A stretch of 64,000 nucleotides of DNA from Pisaster brevispinus (taxonomy: Eukaryota > Echinodermata > Asteroidea > Forcipulatida > Asteriidae), in contig JAMKCF010000003.1 in assembly GCA_023634235.1 (NCBI GenBank), positions 25,821,299 through 25,885,298 on the forward strand. The letters are read 5' to 3'. Under the pieces are notes generated by a model. It searched no databases. It had not been told where the DNA came from and saw only the letters and a program-made list of their open reading frames with translations. This document shows positions 23,406 through 34,829 of the stretch, one piece after another (the stretch's first letter is position 1; every line of letters starts with the position of its first letter). The translations under genes were made by a program, and so were the position numbers.

Positions 23406-26400
23406 TTATTCGGCTGCATTCGTGTACTGCCTGGCCCTTATTTTGGATTCGGTGTTAAGCTTGGCCCTGATTGCCTGCCTCACTGCCGATTCTTCAACCT
23501 TGAAGACCGTTTTCATGTGAGCTGTTTAAAATAAATAAATCACGTTTGTTATTAAGGCATCTAAGTAAAACCCCCCAAAAATTATAAAAGAGAAAGAGAC
23601 AGGAAGACGCAAGTACTAAATTTGTTACTTTTAATAATTTGTTTATTTCTATACAAAACAACTGAAATTTCCTATAATGTGTGTCCACAATGTTGTTGAT
23701 CGAGATTATGTTATGTTGTGAATGTTTAAACTGCCACAACTACCGGATAAATGAAATTGAATCTCAGAGTTACTGTAATTGAAAGTGCACTCGTGGCAAT
23801 GGCACCAATGATATGTTTAAGGTGGTGCTTGTTTGTTAAAGTGCTATAATGATTAATGAACACGAATTATAGTAGCCTACTCACCGATCAAGGGAAGAAT
23901 GGTTGACTTCGGCAAAGCAGGCTTGACTTCTTTGCCCTTGTGAGCATTGCTGCATGTCCCTGATAGTGAGCAGGACGCCAGCTGCTCACGGCTAAAGAAG
24001 TACATCAGGGCATCTGAAGCATATTTCGAAACGTTGCCAGAGCACCACATCAATTTAATACTCTTGGGCACCTTTAAATCACCGTGCAATGTACATGTAG
24101 CCTGAAAATAAACAACAAATGGATATGGGGGAAAACATAAATAACGCACAAGAATAGGACCTAGCAAACTGAAATTTGTGTCAACATCTTCATTGTAAGT
24201 AAGGACATGCAAATCTGTTCAGCTGTATCTATCTGCCATAATATCCTACCTCTGGTGAATTTAAAGCCGGATCTTTTGTTCTGTTTGATGGCTCCATTGA
24301 TGGTGGCATCGTCGGCTCTCCCCCTCCAGCTTGCCTTCTCTTTGCCTTCTCCTCCCTTATTGACTTTAGCAGTGCTGGTAGATCTTTAAAAGGAATGACA
24401 TTAATTCAGATTTATAACAATTCTTTTCATCGAGAGACTCCAGATTGTGGGCTATTATTCTTGATCAAAAAATGCACCCGATAGTTATTGTATATACTGG
24501 ACAAGGGCTTTTGAAAAAAACCCAACTGTAATCAGGCTAGTTACCCCCTGAATAACTCATTCTTCCTTGTCAGAGTCTACAAAGTCTTACATCGCTTGAA
24601 TCAAGGAGAGAATAGTTGAGCCTAATAGGCCCTATGTTTCTGTTATCAAATATTATTTTTAGAATAACACCGGCAATGACAACTGTTTCAAATCAACCAA
24701 CGTAGAGATGAAATGGTGTCCCTTTTCTTTAGACTTACGCAACTGCCCATTGACCTCAGGGTGATTGAACTTTATGACAAGAGTGCTTTCAGGTAGACTG
24801 ATCTTAACAGTGAATCAATCTTAAATGCTAAGCAAATGGTGATATTATTGACAACTCATCTCAAGATGAATCTTGGTGAATTGTAAAATTAAACAAACAC
24901 CCCAACATACTTTCTAAACACGACAAAGCGTCAGTAAGTCTGTCCACTTTCCTCTCCAACATCGTATTCTGCGCACGCAGCTCTTCATTCTGTCTCTCTA
25001 GTTCTTTGATTTTGATATCACTGGCGTCTGGGGACCTGAAGTTTGTCTGAAATTAAATAATACCATTAGTTTTATTATTAATTAACAAACATTAACTACG
25101 CATTTCTGGCTTTGCCTTTTTCTTTAGGAAGGCAAAGCAGTTCGAAAACACATGCTGTAAAATAATATTTTTAGCTAGATAAAACAACTGACTCATAGGC
25201 CATTCCACGTCTTTGATAAAAAAACGATGTTTGCCATAATATGCATAGCCTACAAGCAATAAAACCAACGCCTTCGTTCAGCCCTTATGCATCGACGTAC
25301 CTTGTCCTTGATTGTGCTTCTTCCCATCGGATGGAGGCGTTTCTTTTTGGGGGCTGGCTCGTAGCTGTCCTGCAAGAATGTCCACAGAAATCTTAATATC
25401 AGCCTATGTCTTTAAAAATGCGCTTAGATTAACAGGATAATTACCACAATGTTCATTCAGTTTTGTCTTTCCTGCATCGGCTTTTCCTGGCTCCGGATGG
25501 CAACGCTTCTACCAACTTGAAAAAATACGAAGTCGCCAAAAAACGACTGAAGTTAAGATTGCAAAAAAACCACTTACCTCCGAGTCTTCAGAATTCGTCT
25601 CTGAGACATATTTTCTGTTTGGAACTTTCGTTCGGCTCCCTTTGCCAAGTGGTGTTCTGTCGTTAAGAAGTTTGCCGGTCAAAATGTACGTATCCCTTTT
25701 CCTAGCTAACAGCGTCTTGTTGCCTGAACAAATAATACAACATAAACTGTTTAATACACTTCTGTACCCTCTGAAGTCCAACTGAATCGAATTGTACTTT
25801 TATTCACTCCTTTCCCCCTTAATTTGACGAGCATATCCTTAATTATGTCGGCCTTATGTTCTATTAGGTAGACTTTAGTTAAATAGGCGTAAACACCCCG
25901 GCAAAAACCTCAGCAATTCAAATTTTCGGTTAAAACTATGTAGGCCTATCTAGAGCTGTTATGTATAACCAAGAGATGGATTAGGCCTAGGTAGACCCTT
26001 CCCCAGTTTGGACCAAATAATGGAGACTGGCGTGTTACCAGGGCTAAGGTAAAACGACCATAATTTAATTGTCGATCCGGATCTGGATTATTCTCAACGC
26101 TCTTATTATATAGAGCCAAACGAGAAGAGATAAGACAATGAAGAAATTTTCAGTTTTAGATGTGGGAGAAAAACCCCAGAGACTTATTCCAGGGAAACAC
26201 CACTACACCAACAAGTGACCGCCCCAAAGATGTTTGGTACCTTAGTTTAGGTTTGCTGGTTTATTTGACGTTATCCTTCACAATGATGTATCAACAAAAT
26301 TGTATAAAAGTTTTGTTCTTAGCCCATAAACTCCCCACCTCACACATGGACTGACAAATTATAGAGGCCTAGACCAAGCCAACGATAGTCTCCTCCGTTG

Positions 26401-26703
26401 CATTGGGAGTCCAACCTTGGCTATAGGCCTACTCCTGTCCTATGCCTAGCTCAGCTTACCACTGAAGCACAAAACGTGAGCTGCACATCTCTGGATACGT
26501 ACATTCTGTACACTCGCTGTTGTTGAAGAATTTGATGACGACGTCGATTTTCTGCTCCGCCAATTACAGATCACCTCTGCCCCAACCCAGTGATCACAGT
26601 TGTCATCTCCTATATCGTCTTCCAACCAAGCCGTTTCTGCAATCTCGACACTTGGTGGTGATTCCGCAAAGAACTCGAGTAACACAAATTTACACGTCTC
26701 CAT
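23406..26703 (-). CDS. BEN-domain protein carried by the transposon
   Basis: Seven exons on the minus strand: 26703-26460, 25723-25578, 25369-25301, 25046-24911, 24383-24250, 24101-23885, 23521-23406. All have GT/AG borders with matching phases and give 353 aa. The N-terminus is acidic (to about 80). A basic nuclear-localisation motif KKKR lies at 138-141, and a coiled coil at about 163-198 (IKELERQNEELRAQN). A charged linker follows. A C-terminal BEN domain occupies about 244-353, with LKVPKSIKLMW, a TREEL-like FSREQLASCSLSG, KPALPKSTI and a final basic helix. BEN domains bind DNA or chromatin proteins, so a nuclear DNA-binding accessory of transposition or a repressor is plausible but unproven. 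It is transcribed divergently from the transposase. The ATG at 26703 is the first in frame; there is no TATA box in view. Exon 5's acceptor (TTTTAAAG) is the weakest call. Confidence 0.8.
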
Positions 26704-27619
26704 TATGTTGTGATCAAGCAGCAAGTGAACGACGTTGTGAAAACGACGTATAGTAAATATGCTCGTGGCACGTACGTCGTTTCAAATAAAGTGCGCGTTC
26801 TTAACCCATTGCACAACGCGCGGCGCATTCTAAACGCGCATATCCTTTATCCCATTTCGGATTTCATGTACACAAAAACTGATCCCCCAAAATGGTGATG
26901 GTACACACGCGCAATTTGGCGGGGTGCGTTTCGCGTCTGCAAAGGGTCAAAATAGCATTTGATTGGACATTTCAACGCATTTTGACGTAAAAATGCAACT
27001 ACCGATGCGTGCTTCTTCATACGCGCCGTTTGACGATTAATCAACGCACACGTTCGATAGGCGAGGTGCGTTTTGCGTCTGCAAAGGGTCAACACAACGT
27101 TTGATTGGTCATTTAAAATTCTGACGCAAAAACACAACTACAGCCGCGTGTTTCTTTATACGCACCGTGTGACGACCAATCCATGCACACACGTTCGTTT
27201 GGACTTTGCGCTGTCACAAGGTTTTATTTATCTGATCGGTAGAGACAAGAAAAGGTAAGTGGTCACTTATAACATGTACAACATTGGAGCAATGGAACAT
27301 TTTCATTTAATTGGTTATAATGTATATTTATTTGTTTACGATTTCACTTAAAATAACAAAACAAAGTTACTTAAAGGCAAATATATTACTAGACCCAAAA
27401 TTGGTCGGGAAAACCTCTAACAATAGCCCACTGCTAATAAAAAAAAACCTATAACTTTTGCTCATCATTAATTAAAATCATTGTAACAAAGAAGATTATC
27501 GTTTATTTTTGCTGTGGCAAAATAACTGATTGGCTAAATGATTGTTATTTTTCTTTTTCATAGCTTCTGCTTTAACAGACCTCGTAAAAATATTGCTTTT
27601 TAATTTACAATCCTCCAGA
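26704..27619. promoter_or_regulatory. Shared divergent promoter with tandem 138-bp repeat
   Basis: This is the only DNA between the BEN and transposase start codons. Positions 26925-27062 and 27063-27200 are two diverged direct copies of a 138-bp unit (shared GCGTCTGCAAAGGGTCAA). The unit is rich in GCGT/ACGC and CACACGTTCG motifs, while surrounding DNA is AT-rich. An acceptor-like TTTTCATAG at 27553-27561 suggests a 5' UTR intron before the transposase ATG. Confidence 0.55.
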
Positions 27620-30600
27620 ATGACAGCCACAAATAACAAGTCCGGCGTTCGTCGTGGCGCTTACAAGCGTTACTTGATTGATGCGAATGTTCCTGTGCCA
27701 AGGACAAGCAAGAATTCCTTGAAAAGATTTTGTCACAACATTGAACCTGTACCAACACTCCAGAATACAGTCGTGGTAGGTCAAATAAAATAAAATATGC
27801 AATAATATTCCTGAGGTTTAGGCGATTTCTTACAACTGTACAAATAGTATTGAAGCCACTAAAGATTTGCCCAAAAGTAAAACTGGCATTTTTGTTAAGA
27901 TTACATTCTGAACTCTTTCTATTCCCCACCCGCTCTTTTTTTTTGAGGGGGGGGGGGGCTGGTTAAGGAAAGTAAAATATAAAGCTATAAACACCTAGTC
28001 TATCCATAAACACTCCAAACCATCCCATCCAGTTCATGTGGGATGCAAATTGTCTGTGTTGTCCTTAAAATTACTGATATGTTCACAATGGTATACTGAT
28101 CATGCATATCAATTAAATTATAACAGGATTTTCCGGGGGAAATCACTTTTCCAGATGACGTTCATGAGGATGAGGATTATATTCACCACACATCCGATTC
28201 TGCAACCTCAATAGTAAGTGTTCTAATTTGATACTAAGACCCTATTGTTTGTACCACCATTTAATTAAGTTTGTTTTAAAAGAAAATCAAATTTATCCTG
28301 AAAAACCTACATTATTTCTTAAAATAATATATAGTACCTGCAAAAGGCCATCACAATTACTATATTATTGGGATTATAAACTTTGTGAAATTGGAAAGCA
28401 GGCATGTTAGTTGAGTATTTAACTAACAAAATGAAATAATTCTACCACTATTCTATCCCCATAATTTCATCTTTTATAGTCACGTGATGATGACAGTGAT
28501 GATGACCTACATGAAGTCACTGAAAGTATCCCCAATGCAAGTGTACAGGATGCAGTTGATAGTGTCGTATCCCAGGTAATTGAACATTTTGACTGGTGTT
28601 ACTTTATAATTTTGTGCAGTGCAGAGTTTACCACCACACGAAAGTCTATGTTCTAATCACCACTTGAAAAAACCCCATACATTTTCCAGTTGATAATTAT
28701 GGCAACAACAACAAAAACATTGGCACCTTAAGCATGGTGTTAAAAAGCTTAGTTTTGAAATGTTTTGAATCTTTTAACTGAATAGTTCTTTTTTACAATA
28801 TTATTGGTTTGATTTGGTTAATTCAGGAACCTGACACTGACGATGACAGTGATGATGATGAATCTTCTATGCAGAATGTATCCTATTCTGAAGATGACAA
28901 CACGAATGTGAGTATAGATTGAGCGACATGAATTCTTTTAATTTTATTACATGTATTTAATAGCAAGTGCAAAATTGAATATAAGGCAAAATTATGGCAG
29001 AAAAGAACACCTTTGGAACCTTAAGCATAGTGTTGGAAAGCCTAGTTTTGAAATGTTTTTTAATCTTTACTTTTCAATGGTGTTCTAACAACAGCAAATC
29101 AAAAACAACAACTAAGGTCCTAACAGTAAATGAACGCAATTATAGTACACAAATTGTCTCCTTTTTTTAGGAACACATGTTGTGCAACTTTCTAAGATCT
29201 TAAATGTATGAAAACTACTTTACACCCCATTTGGGTAATTTTTATATACACAACAATGAATGGCACAACAGTGAATATAACTATTTTTGCTTGACAGTTG
29301 TAAAAACTCTAACTTCATTACCTGTTCATTACTTTGATCAAATGACTATTTTTAAAACTATTTTTTCTCTAATTTTATTTTAACAGACCTCTGATGATGA
29401 GGAGGAAAAAGACACACCATTTTTGCCAGGATCAGAGGTTAACAAGAGTCAAGCTCTCATTTTGCTTCTGGCTTACAGCCTTAGACACCATCTCTCCAAA
29501 GATGCAGTGCAAGATTTGTTGGATCTGTTAAATTTGTTGTACGGTAATGTTGTTCCTGCAACAAAGTATGTTTTTTTTAAACATTTCACAGATTATAAAG
29601 AGAGTGTCCAGATCCACCACTACTGCAAGAGCTGCTTGGCATACATTGGGGAGGCAAATCAATGTGTAGGGGTCAATTCTTGTCCTGATTGTGATGAACC
29701 CTTTTCACCCGATGTGAAAAGTGGGCACTTCTTCCTGGTATTTCCTATTGCAGAGCAATTAAAGCAGAAACTTGAAGTTGAGGATCTTGGGGGAAAACTT
29801 GTAGATAGGGGTGAAATAGAGGACGACGGCACACTAAGAGACATCATGTGGGGACAAGAATATAAACAACTCTGTGAGGATGCAGGTCTAGGGGGAAACG
29901 ACATTACTCTGCAGTGGAATTGTGATGGAGCTGCTGTATTCAAGTCTAGTGGTTATTGTATCTGGCCCGTTCACTGTTTGTTAATTGAATTGCCCCCAAG
30001 TTTAAGGAAGTCAAATAGATTGCTGACAACACTGTGGTTTGGTAAGTTAAAGCCTCGCACAGACACCTACTTGAAACCATTTGTTCAGGAAATGGAGCAA
30101 CTTGCAGCAGAAGGTATGACGTGGAAAGATGGGACTTCAGGCTGGGTTAAGCGTACGAGGGTGGTAACAGCTGTTTGTATTGCAGACACAGTCTGTCGGC
30201 CAATGATAAGAAACTGCACGCAGTTTAATGGGCACTTTGGGTGTGATTGGTGCTACCATCCAGGTGTAACAGTAGCAAAAGGTCAAGGTCATGCACGTGT
30301 CTATCCATACGAGGACCATAGTTTAAGGACTAATGACGAACATCACAGGCACGCTCATCAAGCTGTGGAAGAAGGGGTTAGAGTGTCTGGTGTCAAAGGG
30401 CCCTCAGTACTCATGCGTCTTCCTCACTTTAATATAATCACTGGATTTACACCAGACTACATGCATGCAGTTCTGCTAGGGATATGCAGACAGATGACAA
30501 CCTTGTGGTTTGATTCGTCCTATCATCAGTCACCATGGTACATTGGGAGAAGCATTGAAAGGCTTGATAAGCGGTTGTTGGCAATACGTCCTCCTCATGA

Positions 30601-31630
30601 AATAACCAGACGTCCACGTTCCCTGAAGACCAGGAGATACTTCAAGGCAAATGAATGGCGGGCTTTCTTACTGTTTTATTCAACAGTCATTCTAGAAGGT
30701 GTGTTAGGCCGTAGGTTTAAGAAGCATTGGGATCTGCTGGTTGCTGCCATTCATGCTCTTTTGAAAGATGAAGTGAAAACCACATCCGTTGACATTGCTG
30801 AAAGGCAGCTTTCAGAGTTTGTAGAACAGATGGAAGATCTTTATGGCGTGCAACATCTGTCCTTCAACATCCACCAACTTATGCACTTATCACAGTCTGT
30901 GAGAAATTGGGGCCCCCTTTGGGCAATCTCTGGATTCACTTTTGAGGACCAGAATGGAGTTTTGTTGAAGTTTGTCAAAGGAACACAATACGTGCCAGAG
31001 CAGATCTACAATCAGTTTGTATTGAAGATGAGTTTACCATCAGAAGCCAACAAGAAGATGGCTGGGGCCACTCCTCCAGTGTGCTCGATGTATGCCCAGT
31101 TGACATCAACCTTGAAGCATCCACACAGTCATAGTCATCTGTCAGCCGATGTTGTTGTTTGTGGTCTACCAGTGAAAATGAAGTTGAAGCCTGTAGAGCA
31201 GATTGCTATTGAAGGCTGTCTGGGAAGAGTTTTGGATGTTGGCCGTGTGCATGTGCAACACTATAAGCGTTTCATTGTGAACCGTACAATGTATCATACA
31301 TTGAAGTATAGGCAGTCTCCAAAATCTTCAAATTACACCTTCATGTCTTCAGAGGGTTTATTCTGGGATATACTGAGTTTTGTTTCCTTGAAGTTATGCG
31401 GTCATAGGGAATTCTGTGACTGTAGGCATGACAGTTTTGTCATTGCGAGGCAACTCAGACCTGTATCTCAATCAGTCAGATGTCAACGGCTCTTTGTCAA
31501 ACAGGTAGAGGTTCTCCAGCATGTGGTCAGAGCTTTCTTAGTCACTGAAATGGAGAAAAAGGCAGTAAGAATGACTGATCGGCATAAAGTTTTTGTTGCA
31601 CCATTGCCAAACAAGTATGAAAGTGATTGA
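27620..31630 (+). CDS. CACTA/EnSpm (Tnp2-like) DDE transposase
   Basis: Five exons: 27620-27775, 28127-28213, 28480-28575, 28827-28907, 29387-31630; all phase 0, giving 887 aa. Residues 1-52 are basic. Residues 53-150 are Asp/Glu-rich. A zinc-ribbon-like CKSC...CPDC follows (near 218-240). The Tnp2 core then has WNCDG (Asp 320), CIWPVHCLLIELPP, a Cys/His knuckle (CDWCYHPG), PDYMHAVLLGI (Asp 497) and WAISGFTFEDQNG (Glu 660). These are the DDE-type catalytic candidates, by recalled family pattern. The enzyme would cut and rejoin the terminal repeats in the nucleus. The long last exon has no stop or frameshift. The ATG at 27620 is the first in its frame after a likely acceptor. The family assignment is firm; activity is inferred. 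Confidence 0.85.
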
Positions 31631-34069
31631 TAATCTACCTGTCACATTATTTAACTTCTACACTTGGTAAAACAAAATCTGCAAAGACCTGTTTCATGCT
31701 TTGTGTTGTTCATAAACTTTTGATAGATATTACACAAAAAACACCCATGACTGTGGCTTTGCAATGACAAATAGGGTTCTTCACAAAATTAAGTGCTGTC
31801 ATAATGCAAATATTTATGTATAGTAGTTTATAAAATTGAAATGTAAACATCAAATACTGAACTTGTGCTAATTTGTCCCCCATAATTCTTAAAACGATGT
31901 GGTATATCATGATTACTTACCTTGCACAGAAAATGTATTCACAAAGCAGAAGTGAGCAGATGAAATACACAGCTGTGAAATGAAAAAGATGTTTTAGGAA
32001 TTGTGTTTTGTTTTCAACTGCAAACATTGACTACATTTGTGTCAACTAAAAATGAAAAAATAGCATGAAATTGAATAGAAACATACATGACATTGACACA
32101 GTCAGAGAGTACATATCGTTAGACCTGCAAAAGCCTGTGTATGATAATAATATCTAAATATCAATTATCATTATGTATTATTCATGTAAATGTAAACATA
32201 AAAAGTGTTTTTTATAATGGTATCTTGGAGTATACACAATAATTACTCACTTGTTCATGAGTGTAACTGAATTGCATGTGTTGGGTAATATTATAATCTA
32301 GTTGGGCACAACTAACTTATGACACTGGCCGGTTAACATAGCCTAGACTCACAGACAAACAGGCCCTATTTAATTGTTCTTCAACGTTATTATATTACGG
32401 GATCGAGCACCAGTACCAACGTTTGGGTTCGAAAAGGCACTCTCGCTCCGAGTAAATCAGTCTGGTACCAACCCAGCTAGTTTTTTTTAGCATGCAATCA
32501 ATTGTACCATTTTTGGTTGTGAAGTTGTTGAGAGGGGGAGCCCTGGGCCATGCCAACGTCCAACTTCATTCAATACTTCTTTTTACTAATACTACAGTAC
32601 TAGGTTAGAAAGTATGTAAGGTACACAAATCATACTTTCTGGTATGCTGTCTACACTCCTTATTAAAACAAACTAACCTTCTGTAGATAACGGAAATACA
32701 TACCTGTAAAGAGGAAAAGCGAAGGTATTTCAGGACATGGGTTTTCTTTCAAACTTCACTCGCTGACTTTTTAATTATTTAGTATTAAAAATCCATGAGG
32801 TCGCCGCCCGGGACAGTGCCCTCTTTCGTCTAGAGATGGGCCACAAGCAGAAAAAAAATTGTTTATGTGTATCTAAATTCAGCAACTCACGCAAAGTACC
32901 TGCATGGGATCCACAATAAATGACTGAGTTCATTTCGAATTCTTCATAAGTTCACATTTTATACACTAAAAAGAGAACTTGTCAAGTAAGTTACACTTCC
33001 CACTATCTGAGGAATGATATAAACTGAAGGATGGCAGATAGCTGGTCACCTGTGCATTTTTAAGGTTGGACGCACGTACTCCTACCTAGATTTATTTTGA
33101 GGTTCATTCCGATATCGACGGTCTCCACATAACATGGAGACGACATCAGAAGGAACCTCATAGTTCTAGGAGTAAGACGTACGGTTAAACCTCTTTACAT
33201 TAATCATTTTTGTGTGTAATTTTAATTGAATATTACCACTGTTTGTTCTGGGGGTAGCGTGGGCTGGGATTGGGGTGGGTACGAAGTTTCTTAGTTTGTT
33301 TCTTGGCACAGACATAGATGAAGGGGGAGCAAAGAAACACTCAATATTTTGAAATTATGTTAGATTGCCTTTTCTCTTGCATGCAGTTTAAAGTCTGGGT
33401 ATTTTCTAGAAGGATTTTCAGAGATTGCGTTCCGGTCTGTCTGTACAAATGAAATACTGTGTATCATATTTAGAAGTCATATAAAACATATAAAAAATTA
33501 AAGTCTGCATATAGCTAGTATATGTATATTTATTTTGATACATTTTTCTACAGCTATTAATTTGCAATTATCTGACAACTAACTGTTCAAATTATTAAAA
33601 AATGTTGGTAATTTAAATGGTGGAACTTAACATTTTTTAAACAAACTCCCTGTGGAAAATGTGAAAACGCCTTGTGAAAATGTTATGTACCTGTCAGTTT
33701 GAATAAAACGTGAGAAAATGTCAACAGAAATCATGTGTTTATGTGGAAGTTTGTTGTGATGTTGTTTTTTAGGTGGCCTGTACATCAATACAGACTTGCA
33801 ATTGCAATGCTATTAATAACACTCATTGTTTATAAGAGTCCTCACTCTGGGTTCAATTTTACAGCACCATAAAGGTTAAGTTTTAGATGAGTTTTCATGC
33901 CATTGTGTTTTGTATCACATCATCACTTTGACATGTTTGAGTTATCAATTATTTAAGATTAATTCACAGTCAAGATAAATACTAGCTTTTTGTGCATTCT
34001 TGCCCTACCCTGTGCTCTATGACATTTTAAGGCTAACTTCGCCCTAATCCTACCATAACAATTCAACTT
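31631..34069. other. Non-coding right part of the transposon
   Basis: No open frame of interest. An imperfect foldback at 33066-33182 (ACGTACTCCTACC arm and its complement around GAGGTTC) is the only structure noted. A CACGTGAC-type or TATA signal was not seen near the transposase 3' end. Confidence 0.45.
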
Positions 34070-34399
34070 GTCCTAAAGGAATCTTAAAGGACACAAAGGG
34101 TCTTATATAAGTTTATATAGCCATCCTATAGAACACAGCAACAAATTCTATAGGAATCCTAAACGTATCCTATAGGACACATATTGTCCTATAAGAATCC
34201 TATAGGAACATTAACTGTCATTTACATAAGCCTATAGGAATCCTATAGGAATGTTTACAGTCCTTTACGTGTCCTATAGGAATCCCATAGAATCCTATAG
34301 GAATGTTTACGGTTCTTTACATGTCCTATAAGAATCCTATAGGATTCTATAGAGTCTTATAGGATCCTATAGGATTCCTATAGGACTTTTTTGTAAGGG
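34070..34399 (-). repeat. Right subterminal and terminal repeat array
   Basis: Mirror of the left array: repeated TCCTATAGGAATCC motifs, denser toward the end, closing with GTCCTATAGG-type blocks and CTTTTTTGTAAGGG. Confidence 0.7.
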
Positions 34400-34483
34400 T
34401 ACTCCGGTGGTATTCGAACCCACGACCTTTGCATTTCTAGAGCAGTGTCTTACCAACTAGACCACATCTTTTGAATATTATCA

Positions 34484-34720
34484 CTGTACAATATAGAATC
34501 CTCCGAAACATCACCCCTATTGATGGGAGAATGTAACTGTGTGAACGTAGACCATAGAATCATTTTGATTTCTATATGATAAAGAACAACATATTTAAGT
34601 TAGGCCTACAGTTTTAGGCGGGTTATAAGGGTTATAGGAATAGTTCAAATGACTAAAGATAAGTTTAGTATTAACACACAAAAAAACACAATGGGTGTTA
34701 ATTTAAACGGCGTTTATAAA
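34484..34720 (-). repeat. Duplicated segment, right part
   Basis: In reverse complement this matches 41843-42075 (shared CATTTGAACTATTCCTA and CACACAGTTACATTCTCCCA). It is the other flank of the SINE/transposon nest. Confidence 0.75.
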
Positions 34721-34829
34721 TGCCCTTTTTGTTACAGTGCATAGTAATGTTGGAAATCTGTACAAATCAGTAAAATAAAACATTGCAAATTATCAAAAAC
34801 TCTTGTAAAATTTTGTTTCGTTCGCTATG

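Larger units (their letters stand above)
21325..34399. mobile_element. Autonomous-looking CACTA/EnSpm-like transposon with BEN cargo
   Basis: A 13,075-bp element with perfect 34-bp terminal inverted repeats starting CCCTTACAAAAAAGTCCTAT. It is flanked by TA at 21323-21324 and 34400-34401; removing the element and one TA restores the SINE sequence CATATTACTC seen at about 57776. It contains subterminal TATAGGA arrays, a Tnp2-like transposase on the plus strand and a BEN-domain gene on the minus strand, transcribed away from a shared central region. All exons read through in frame, so it may be recently active. The termini do not begin CACTA, which is unusual for this superfamily. Confidence 0.85.
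21240..34470 (-). repeat. tRNA-derived SINE, split by the 13-kb transposon
   Basis: The two SINE halves are 21240-21324 and 34400-34470 (about 154 bp when joined). On the minus strand the right half carries a pol III A box (TGGTCTAGTTGG) and B box (GGTTCGAATACC); the left half ends A-rich (ACAAAAAA). A perfect 13-bp duplication TTGAATATTATCA (21227-21239 and 34471-34483) flanks the pair. The same SINE is uninterrupted at 57688-57878. Confidence 0.8.
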
